A DNA stretch of 64,000 nt from Armatimonadota bacterium (lineage in GTDB: Bacteria; Armatimonadota; Zipacnadia; JAUWAU01): assembly GCA_030601885.1 (NCBI GenBank), contig JAUWAU010000029.1, positions 19,210 to 83,209 of the forward strand, given 5' to 3'. Below, piece after piece: positions 17,551-24,587 of this stretch; positions within the stretch are counted from its first letter, which is position 1; each line of letters opens with the position of its first letter. The notes below the pieces were generated by a model. It did not search any database. It saw only the letters and a list, made by a program, of their open reading frames with translations, and was not told the origin of the DNA. The translations under genes and the position numbers were made by a program.

Positions 17551-19059
17551 ATGGACGGATTTGCTGTCAACCCAATCACAGCCGCGGCCGTAATCCTTTT
17601 CATGTTGATCTCTTTCATCGCCTGGGCGTTCAGTCGCTATCAGAAGGCGGGGCCGAACGATGCCCTGATCGTGTACGGCGGGGGCCGGTACAGGGTCGTC
17701 GTTGGTGGCGGGACCATCGTGTGGCCCTTCATCAACCAGTGCGAATCGCTGTCGCTGGAGCTCATGACGTTGGACGTCACTGTCGAAGAGGTCTACACCA
17801 TCCACGGCGTCCCCATCACCGTTGATGGCGTGGCGCAGGTGAAGGTCGATCGCAGCGACGAGATGATCCGGACGGCGGCGGAGCGTATGCTGGGCAAGGG
17901 CGCCGCCGATGTTCGCAACATCGCCCTGCAGACGCTCGAAGGCCACCTGCGCGCTATCATGGGCTCGCTCACGGTGGAGGAGGCGTATCGCGAGCGGGAC
18001 GAGTTCGCCACCCGCGTGGCCGGAACGGCGGCAACGGACCTGGCGGGCATGGGCCTGCGCATTGACAGCTTCACCATTCGCGAGGTACGCGACTCGCAGG
18101 GCTACCTGGAGGCTCTCGGCAAGCCGCGCATCGCGGAGGTGAAGCGTGACGCCACCATCGGCGAGGCCGAGGCGCAGCGCGACGCCGTGGGCCGGTCGGC
18201 CGAGGCCAATCGTGACGGACAGAAGGCGAAGTTTGCCGCGGACACCGAGATCGCGGAAGCCGACCGGGACTACGAGATGAAGGTCGCCGACTACAAGGCG
18301 GCCGTGCAGACGCAGAAGGCGCAGGCTGACTTGTCTTACGACCTGCAGAAGTTCACCACAGAGCAGCAGGTGAGGAAGGAATCGGTGCAGGTGGAGGTGG
18401 TGGAGCGAGAGATGCAGACGCAGGTGCAGGAGCGTGAGATCGCGCGCCGCGAGCGCGAGCTCGAGGCCACCATCCAGAAGCCTGCCGACGCCGAGCGCTA
18501 CAAGGTGGAGACCCTCGCCGACGCCGAGCGGGCGAAGCGCGAGCGGGAGGCCGCCGGTGAAGCGGCTGCCATCGAGCACGTGGGCAAGGGGGAAGCGGCC
18601 GCAGAGCGCGCCAAGGGCTTGGCTGTAGCTGAGGTACAGAAGGCCCAGGGCCTGGCCCAGGCCGAGGTCATCCGTCAGCAGGGCTTCGCCGAGGCCGAGG
18701 CCATGATGAAGAAGGCCGAGGCGTGGCAGAACTACAACCAGGCGGCCATCACGGAGAAGGTCATCGAAGTGCTGCCCGCGGTGGCGAGCGCCATCGCCCA
18801 GCCGCTGGCCCGCACCGACAAGATCGTCATGATCAACACCGGTGGAGACGGCGGCGGCGGCATCGGAGCATCGCGGATCACGCAGGACGTGTCAAACGTC
18901 ATCGCGCAGCTTCCGCCCGTCCTCGAGGCCCTCACTGGCATCAACTTCGAGGAGATGCTCGAGAAGCTGCCGCAGATCGGCGAGCGCATGGGCATCCGGG
19001 AGCCCACATCAGACGAGCCGGCACCCGAGTCGCCTCCTCCGGCAACGCCGCAGACGTAG
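17551..19059 (+). CDS. floT: Flotillin (SPFH-domain membrane scaffold protein)
   Basis: 502 residues from ATG 17551 (GGGAGG 8 bases upstream). A single N-terminal membrane helix (ITAAAVILFMLISFIAWAF) is followed by an SPFH/PHB domain (~35-200: VYGGGRYRVVVGGGTIVWPF, LDVTVEEVYTIHGVPI). A long Ala/Glu/Lys-rich coiled coil (~205-420) carries the EAEAQRDA and AEAMMKKAEAW repeats typical of flotillins. The C-terminus is Gly-rich then Pro-rich. Flotillins organise ordered membrane domains and oligomerise through the coiled coil. Placement after NfeD-like and two PspA genes links it to envelope stress. A strong hairpin follows 30 bases after the stop. Confidence 0.93.
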   Translation: MDGFAVNPITAAAVILFMLISFIAWAFSRYQKAGPNDALIVYGGGRYRVVVGGGTIVWPFINQCESLSLELMTLDVTVEEVYTIHGVPITVDGVAQVKVDRSDEMIRTAAERMLGKGAADVRNIALQTLEGHLRAIMGSLTVEEAYRERDEFATRVAGTAATDLAGMGLRIDSFTIREVRDSQGYLEALGKPRIAEVKRDATIGEAEAQRDAVGRSAEANRDGQKAKFAADTEIAEADRDYEMKVADYKAAVQTQKAQADLSYDLQKFTTEQQVRKESVQVEVVEREMQTQVQEREIARRERELEATIQKPADAERYKVETLADAERAKREREAAGEAAAIEHVGKGEAAAERAKGLAVAEVQKAQGLAQAEVIRQQGFAEAEAMMKKAEAWQNYNQAAITEKVIEVLPAVASAIAQPLARTDKIVMINTGGDGGGGIGASRITQDVSNVIAQLPPVLEALTGINFEEMLEKLPQIGERMGIREPTSDEPAPESPPPATPQT

Positions 19060-19088
19060 TGGCATCTTTACGGCATGCGGATGCAATG

Positions 19089-19114
19089 GGCGAGCCGCCT
19101 CCGGGCGGCTCGCC
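19089..19114 (+). terminator. Strong hairpin terminator after flotillin
   Basis: Perfect 11-base arms GGCGAGCCGCC and GGCGGCTCGCC with a four-base loop, 30 bases after the flotillin stop. The trailing TGCTCTTGC is only weakly T-rich, so efficiency is uncertain. Confidence 0.6.
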
Positions 19115-19136
19115 TGCTCTTGCTGGGCCCCGTGTG

Positions 19137-19161
19137 GCACGGCTTGCTCGTCAAGCCGTGC
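19137..19161. repeat. Dispersed hairpin element, GCACGGCTTG arms
   Basis: Arms GCACGGCTTG and CAAGCCGTGC around a five-base loop. A near copy with CACGGCTTGG arms is at 63350-63372, so this is a small dispersed palindrome family. A CTTTTCC run follows, so it may serve as a second terminator of the flotillin operon. Confidence 0.55.
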
Positions 19162-19251
19162 GCCTTTTCCCACCGTTGACCACGAAGGGCTCTCCCACTC
19201 CTCGCTCGAACCTCCGCCGGACGCACACAGACCACATTCCGGAGCACCATA

Positions 19252-19437
19252 TTGAAGCTACACTACCAGATCGGCATCGGCTTCCTCGTCGGCCTCATCA
19301 TCGGCTACATCCTGAACGTCGCCCACGCGGTCGGCAGCATCCCCTACCAGATCTGTGATGCCGTCGGTGCCGTCGTCGTCGGTCGCCTCGAGGGGGAGAT
19401 CGAGGAGCCGGGCAAAGAAGCTGCGCTTCGCACCTAG
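19252..19437 (+). CDS. Small single-helix membrane protein, unknown
   Basis: 61 residues from TTG 19252, with GGAG seven bases upstream. One clear membrane helix (IGIGFLVGLIIGYILNVAHAV) is followed by a short segment and an acidic, charged tail (GEIEEPGKEA). No family recognised. It sits about 190 bases after flotillin, beyond the strong hairpin. It could be a small accessory of the stress island or a gene remnant cut by the repeat block that begins right after it. Confidence 0.45.
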   Translation: MKLHYQIGIGFLVGLIIGYILNVAHAVGSIPYQICDAVGAVVVGRLEGEIEEPGKEAALRT

Positions 19438-19464
19438 CACTGCAACGAAACTTCGTCATTCTGA

Positions 19465-20105
19465 GGTCGCCGACGCGCCAAGGGACTTCGCCGAAGCGGC
19501 TTCGTCCCTCTCGCGAAGGCGGAAGCCGCTAGCGACTCCGCCGAAGCGGCTTCGTCGCTCGGGCCGTCGCCAAAGGGGCTTTGGCCCGTCGGCGACTGGC
19601 GAAGGCGGATGGCGACGGCGCGAGGAACGACGAAGAATCTCACGCCGTGAGCCGATTCGATGACGCTGCGCGAGCCCCTGCCCTACGACATGGAAGCAAC
19701 GAAATCTTCGAGGCAGCTCTTCCTGGCGCAGTGCGACACCCGGAAACGATGAAGATGGGCCCGGCGGGGAGCTGGGGGCCGCCGGAGCAAGCTGCTCCGG
19801 CTACAACGGGTGGGCCGAGGGGGGAAATCTTCGGAGCAGTCGTCATGTTGCGGAGCCACACCCGGAAACGATGAAGATGCGCTCATGTCGTGGTGTAGCT
19901 CGGGCTGCGCGCCGTCGCCGTAGCGGCTAGCGACTCCGCCGAAGCTTCGTCGCTCTCGCGAAGGCGGATGGCGCGTAGGCGACCAGCCCGAGGCCAGCCG
20001 GAGCAAGCTGCTCCGGCTACAACGGGTGGGCCGATCGGCCGAATCTTCGAGGCAGCTCTCCATGGCGCGTTCCGCCACGCGGAAACGATGAAGATGAGTC
20101 CGAGG
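19465..20105. repeat. Cluster of composite palindromic repeats
   Basis: The whole interval between the small membrane ORF and the aconitase X gene is built of repeats. Three modules recur. P: GTCGCCGACGCGCCA...CGAAGCGGC...TGGCGACGGCGCG (about 19467-19621 in rearranged form, 19909-19983). M: AATCTTCGAGGCAG...CCCGGAAACGATGAAGATG (19705-19757, 19829-19880, 20041-20098). S: CCGGAGCAAGCTGCTCCGG followed by CTACAACGGGTGGGCCG (about 19783-19821 and 19996-20034). The M and S modules alternate as units of roughly 120-140 bases; one unit is interrupted by a P palindrome. The same modules occur at 25268, 26596, 38105, 39816, 43530 and 63400. Confidence 0.85.
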
Positions 20106-20121
20106 GCCAAAGGCATGGCGG

Positions 20122-21291
20122 TTACCTCTGTGCGGTGGAGAGGCACTCCTCGAGCGGCGCCCACGCCGAGCCCGTGTGATGCGCCAGCTTGACTGAGTCC
20201 GTCAAGATGCGCTTGCCGAACAGCCGCGGCGTTTCGTGGAAGTAGATGGGGCACAACGACTTCAACTCGGCGCCCGCTTCCCTCAGCGACCGTTCGGCTG
20301 CGCTGCCCTGCAAACGCCGGCGAATGCTGTGACACGCAAGCAGCCACAGCCGTCCTCGCACACGCCTGCCCCCCAGCGCAGTGGCGATGCGCTGCAGCTC
20401 CTGAAAGGACAAGTGCGGGCAGCCAATGATGACGTGCGAGAATCGCCCCGTGTCGCGGCGCAGCGCCTGCTGCGTCCTCTTCAACTCCGCAGCGCCGATG
20501 GTGACGTGACTGTGGTCCCCTCTGAGGATCCCGCGCCCGAGCGCGCGCGCTTCCGGCGTCACGTCACGAACGTGGAACAGCGCCATGGCGCCGGCGGCAC
20601 CGAGGACGGCACCGAGCGTCTTCAGGTCATCTGGCCCAGGCTGAATCCCCTCGATGACGGGCACGCCGGTGACGAGCTCCCGAGCGATCAGATACCCAAG
20701 GACCCCATAGTCAATCCCGCGCTGCGCCTGCACGGTCACCAGGTGCGTTCCCCGCCGGTTCTCGTCGAGCAGCAGCCCGTATCGAGGCGTGCGGCCGAGG
20801 ATGGCGGAGCAGACGTCGATCATCGCCGGGGTTGGATTTGTCCGCGCCCCGAGCACCGAATTGGCGTAGGCGGCCGCGCTGGATTCCGCCCATGCCACGG
20901 CGTCGCCGGGCGCCGGCACGTTGGCCCCGAAGTACGGTGTGCAGGTGTACGCAGCGTCACAGCCCAGGCATGCGGCCATGCTCTCGAGCTGTCCCTGCCG
21001 GATGAAGATGAGTCGGCCCAAGATGCTCCCGTCGCCGGGATCGAAGGGCCGCGGGTTCAGCGTGGTCGGCACACGCACCCGATGCCCGTCGGTCACTAAG
21101 TCGCGCAGAAATCGCATGTACGTCGGGTACAGGATGCAGCCGGCGGAACCCACCAGGTGTGCGCTCCGAATGCTTGCCAGCTCGGCTGCTCCGAAAGCTT
21201 CACCGTAGCGGACGAGTACGCTGAGCGCCTTCTGCAGCGCGGTGCCCTGTTTGCCCGCGAGGATGTCTTGTTCCTCCGCGGTGAGGTTCAT
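20122..21291 (-). CDS. Aconitase X catalytic-domain protein (AcnX, DUF521)
   Basis: 389 residues from ATG 21291 (MNLTAEEQDILAG), the usual family opening; a further in-frame ATG is at 21351 and neither has a strong ribosome-binding site. AcnX enzymes are iron-sulfur dehydratases. Characterised members act on cis-3-hydroxy-L-proline (bacteria) or 5-phosphomevalonate (archaea). Cysteine motifs expected for the cluster are visible: TCTPYFGAN, IGCPHLSFQEL and the late SLCPIYF. The small swivel domain (DUF126) that some AcnX proteins need is not encoded next to it, so either it is elsewhere or not required. The gene is isolated between the repeat cluster and a pectate lyase. Substrate unassigned. 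Confidence 0.88.
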   Translation of the reverse strand: MNLTAEEQDILAGKQGTALQKALSVLVRYGEAFGAAELASIRSAHLVGSAGCILYPTYMRFLRDLVTDGHRVRVPTTLNPRPFDPGDGSILGRLIFIRQGQLESMAACLGCDAAYTCTPYFGANVPAPGDAVAWAESSAAAYANSVLGARTNPTPAMIDVCSAILGRTPRYGLLLDENRRGTHLVTVQAQRGIDYGVLGYLIARELVTGVPVIEGIQPGPDDLKTLGAVLGAAGAMALFHVRDVTPEARALGRGILRGDHSHVTIGAAELKRTQQALRRDTGRFSHVIIGCPHLSFQELQRIATALGGRRVRGRLWLLACHSIRRRLQGSAAERSLREAGAELKSLCPIYFHETPRLFGKRILTDSVKLAHHTGSAWAPLEECLSTAQR

Positions 21292-21375
21292 GGGTGGATA
21301 TCGGTTCGACTGCTGGGAGGTGAGGGCCTTCTCGGGGGAGGCCAAAGGCATGGGCCGCAGAGAGCACAGTGGTGC

Positions 21376-22650
21376 CTACTCAAGATCCCGGGCGAGTGTG
21401 GCGAGCCAGGTGGTGATGTCTCCGGTGGGGATCTGGAGCTTGCGGTGGGTGGGGGGCGGGTTGGGGTAGCCGCCGACCTCGTCCTGACTGTCGATGATGC
21501 GGCCGGTGCGCTGTTGGAGATCGCGGAGGATGCGTTGGTCGATGGCGTCCCGGTCCCTCGGCCGGGCGCCGACGTGGGCGACGATGTGGTCGATGACCTG
21601 GCCGGAGGGCAGCGCCTCAAGGCCCTCGGGCCACGAGGGCTTCTGCTTGAGGATGTTTATGTCGCCGGAGGTCTGTGCGACAGGTTTGCCCTCGGTGTCG
21701 GTGGCGAGGTTGTCCTCCAGGTAGACGTCCCCCTGCGAGGACACCAGCGCGAGTCCCTCGCGCGTGTCGCGCCCGTGGATCATCACGTTGCCGACGACGC
21801 TGACGCGGGGGTTGACCGGCTTCATCGGCGCGTCCCGCCACTCGCTGTTCGAGTATCTGACCTGAACGGCCGCGTTGCCAGGGTTGTAAATGACGTTGTT
21901 GACGATGACGCCGGTGCAGTGGGCCTTGAAGTAGGGATTGCGCTGGACGTTATGCGCGTAGAGGTTGCCGATAATGGCGATGTTGGTGCAGCAGTCGTGT
22001 ATCAAGGAGCCCTTGGAGTGGGGACCCTTCTTGTGGGTGGAGTCGTTGAGCCCCTCGGCGATGATGCAGTTGCTGAAGGTGATGTTGTGGGAGGTGGCCT
22101 CGGGTCCCTCGAGCCGCGGCCCGGAGGCGCTGAGATTCTCGTCCACCGCCCAGGTGATGGAGCAGTGGTCAACCACGATGTTATAGGCCTCGCCGCCGGA
22201 GGTGGCGAGGCCGTCGGGCTCCCAGCCGCTGCGCTTCGCGCCCCCCGCGTCGCCCGGACGCACGCGGATGTGCCGGAGGAGGACATCGTGCGTCGTGATG
22301 GAGATTCCGCCGCGGATGATGGTGATCCCTGGCGAGGGAGCGGTCTGTCCGGCGACGGTGACGAAGGGGTTCTCGATGCGGAGGCGGCCCTTGGCAAGAT
22401 CGATGACGCCGCCGACCTCAAAGACGATGATGCGGGGTCCGGTGGCGCTGAGGGCCTCGGCGAGCGAGCCCGGGCCATCGGCATTGAGGTTCGTGATGCG
22501 GATGACCTTGCCGCCGCTGCCGGCGGGTGTATTGGTGCCGAAACCCACGGCGCCCGGGAAGACGGGAGCGCCAGCCTGAGCGCAGGCAGACATGGTGATG
22601 GCTATCGCCAGCAGTGGGATGAGTCTCGAGCAGATGGACGAGTAGTGCAT
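21376..22650 (-). CDS. Secreted pectate lyase-like polysaccharide lyase (PL1 type)
   Basis: 424 residues from ATG 22650, with AGGAGG 7 bases upstream. The signal peptide ends in M-S-A-C (Cys23), a possible lipobox. The mature protein opens FPGAVGFGTNTPAG and continues KVIRITNLNADGPGSLAEAL, the typical start of planctomycete-style pectate lyases. The parallel beta-helix core has ITIIRGGISI, VLLRHIRVRPGD and IVVDHCSITWAVDENLS, where the Asp-rich calcium site lies. A GNLYAHNVQRNPYF segment supplies basic residues. Cleavage of pectin-type polymers by beta-elimination is inferred from family. It is divergently arranged with the CocE-type hydrolase. Confidence 0.85.
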   Translation of the reverse strand: MHYSSICSRLIPLLAIAITMSACAQAGAPVFPGAVGFGTNTPAGSGGKVIRITNLNADGPGSLAEALSATGPRIIVFEVGGVIDLAKGRLRIENPFVTVAGQTAPSPGITIIRGGISITTHDVLLRHIRVRPGDAGGAKRSGWEPDGLATSGGEAYNIVVDHCSITWAVDENLSASGPRLEGPEATSHNITFSNCIIAEGLNDSTHKKGPHSKGSLIHDCCTNIAIIGNLYAHNVQRNPYFKAHCTGVIVNNVIYNPGNAAVQVRYSNSEWRDAPMKPVNPRVSVVGNVMIHGRDTREGLALVSSQGDVYLEDNLATDTEGKPVAQTSGDINILKQKPSWPEGLEALPSGQVIDHIVAHVGARPRDRDAIDQRILRDLQQRTGRIIDSQDEVGGYPNPPPTHRKLQIPTGDITTWLATLARDLE

Positions 22651-22836
22651 GTGAGTGCCTCCTGAGGCTGGGCGGGCTGCCGGCAGAGGCCGGCGGGGAT
22701 AGGCATCCCCATCGTACAATTCGGGCACAGGGGGGCGGATACCTGCAGTGGGTGAAGGCGGTGAACGACGGGGTGGCGAAGAGCGCACGGGTTGCCAGCA
22801 ACCCGTGGCACACGATAGCAGTTTGGAGGATTTCAG

Positions 22837-24537
22837 ATGACTGAAGGAGATGGCGCTCTCGGAGTCATTGTCGAGAACGATGTGCCCGTGCCGATGCGCG
22901 ATGCAGTCATCCTGCGCGCCAATGTCTTTCGCCCGGACGCACCCGGCAAGTTCCCGGGGCTGTTGATCCGGACGCCCTATGGAAAGGCCGCCAGCGGATA
23001 CGAGCGGTATGTGCGGGCGGGGTACGTCGTCGTCGCGCAGGACTCGCGTGGCCGCTATGCGTCGGATGGCGAGTATGTCATCTTCACCGTCGAGAACACC
23101 GGCGACGCGGAAGATGGCTACGACAGCGTCGAATGGCTCGCGCAGCAGCCCTACTGCAACGGCGTCGTGGGCACCATGGGAGCCTCCTACAACGCCTGGA
23201 TGCAGTGGCAGGCAGCGAAACTGAGGCCCCCAAGCCTGAAGGCCATGTGCGCGTACTCGATCCCGCTGGAGTTGACCGAGGTGGATTGGTGCGGGGCGTT
23301 CCGGCCCGGGCGTCGGGTCCGATGGTGGCTGACGACCATCGCTCCCGATCTGCGCCGGCGCCACGGGTTGCCGCCCCCACATACGAAGGAGGAGGCCAAC
23401 AAGATCTGGGAGGACATCGAGCACGGGCGCTGGCTCCACTTCCTGCCCTGGCTCGACCTGCCGCGCTACCTGCCCCCGGGGCTGGCCGAATACGCCGAGG
23501 ACTGGCTCCGGCATCCCAATCGCAAGGCGTGGAAGTTCGCGGAAGTGCACAAAGAGGTCGAGGTGCCGAACCTGGACTTCAGCGGCTGGTACGATCACTG
23601 CAACGGGACCATGGGACACCTGCAGGGGATGCAGAAGAATGCGCGGACGGAAGTGGCGCGGACGCAGACGAAGCTGGTGCTGGGACCATGGAACCACGGC
23701 GGGATGGGGCAGCGGAAGCTGGGCGAGGTGGACTTCGGGCCACAGGCGCAGCTCGACATTAACGACCTCATCATCCGGTGGTTCGACTACTGGCTGAAGG
23801 GCGTCGACAACGGCATCGATAGGCAGCCGCCGCTGCGGTACTTCGTGATGGGCTCGGCGACGTGGAAGACCGCCGACACGTGGCCGCCCGAGGGAATGTC
23901 AGAGGCGGTGTATTACCTGAGCAGCGCGGGGGATGCGGATCGGGCGGACGGGTCGGGGCTGCTGCAGGCTGAGGCGCCCTCGGAGGAGCGCAGCGATACG
24001 TACACGTACGACCCGAGGGATCCGTGCCCGACGCTGTGGCCGCGGACGCTGTTCACACATCCGTCGGATCGGCGGCAGCTCGAGTATCGGCAGGATATCC
24101 TCTACTACCGGACGCCGCCGCTGGAGGAGGAGGTCGAGATCGTCGGGTATCCGGAGGTGGTGTTGTACGCGGCCTCGTCGGCGCCGGACACGGACTTCTT
24201 CGCCCGGCTGGTGGACGAGGACCCGGGGGGCCCGGCGCTGGACGTGTGCTATGGCATGGTGCGGGCGAGGCACCGCAACTCCCTGGATGAGGAGGAGCTG
24301 CTCACGCCGGGCGAGGTGACGGAGCTCCGGATCAAGCTGGGGGCGACGGCGTGCCGGTTCCTCAAGGGGCACCGAATGCGGCTGGAGATCACGAGCAGTG
24401 ACTTCCCGAACCACGACCGGAACCACAATACGGGGCGGAATGATCTGGAGGATTCCGAACTGGTGTCGGCGGAGCAGCGGGTGTTTCACTCGAAGGAGTG
24501 TGCGTCGAGGTTGGCTGTGAGGACGGAGGAGGGTTGA
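22837..24537 (+). CDS. CocE/NonD family hydrolase (X-Pro dipeptidyl-peptidase-like)
   Basis: 566 residues from ATG 22837 (GGAGG 7 bases upstream). Alpha/beta-hydrolase core with the nucleophile Ser117 in GTMGASYNAW (family G-x-S-Y-x-G; the last Gly is replaced by Ala). The acid is probably Asp of SGWYDHCNG and the His is in LGPWNHGG. The RYASDGEY and YDSVEWLAQQPYCNG segments are classic for CocE. The C-terminal half is the jelly-roll X-Pro domain (residues ~370-560, GHRMRLEITSSDFPNHDRN). There is no signal peptide, so it is likely cytoplasmic. Possible substrates are acyl esters or peptides; none can be chosen from sequence. Confidence 0.92.
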   Translation: MTEGDGALGVIVENDVPVPMRDAVILRANVFRPDAPGKFPGLLIRTPYGKAASGYERYVRAGYVVVAQDSRGRYASDGEYVIFTVENTGDAEDGYDSVEWLAQQPYCNGVVGTMGASYNAWMQWQAAKLRPPSLKAMCAYSIPLELTEVDWCGAFRPGRRVRWWLTTIAPDLRRRHGLPPPHTKEEANKIWEDIEHGRWLHFLPWLDLPRYLPPGLAEYAEDWLRHPNRKAWKFAEVHKEVEVPNLDFSGWYDHCNGTMGHLQGMQKNARTEVARTQTKLVLGPWNHGGMGQRKLGEVDFGPQAQLDINDLIIRWFDYWLKGVDNGIDRQPPLRYFVMGSATWKTADTWPPEGMSEAVYYLSSAGDADRADGSGLLQAEAPSEERSDTYTYDPRDPCPTLWPRTLFTHPSDRRQLEYRQDILYYRTPPLEEEVEIVGYPEVVLYAASSAPDTDFFARLVDEDPGGPALDVCYGMVRARHRNSLDEEELLTPGEVTELRIKLGATACRFLKGHRMRLEITSSDFPNHDRNHNTGRNDLEDSELVSAEQRVFHSKECASRLAVRTEEG

Positions 24538-24587
24538 TGGTTGATGGCGGCCAGGAATGCCCGTTGCGCAGCGAGGGGAAGAGGACA

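Noticed and set aside
16867..18579. Minus-strand frame of 570 codons
   Set aside because: Lies opposite the NfeD-like and flotillin genes, which have clear family features; the His/Leu/Arg-rich translation has none.
19683..20078. Minus-strand frame of 131 codons within the repeat cluster
   Set aside because: It is made of the repeat modules themselves; same peptide stretches occur in other copies, so it is not an independent gene.
21157..22665. Plus-strand frame of 502 codons
   Set aside because: Antisense to the pectate lyase gene; composition is that of a GC-rich shadow.
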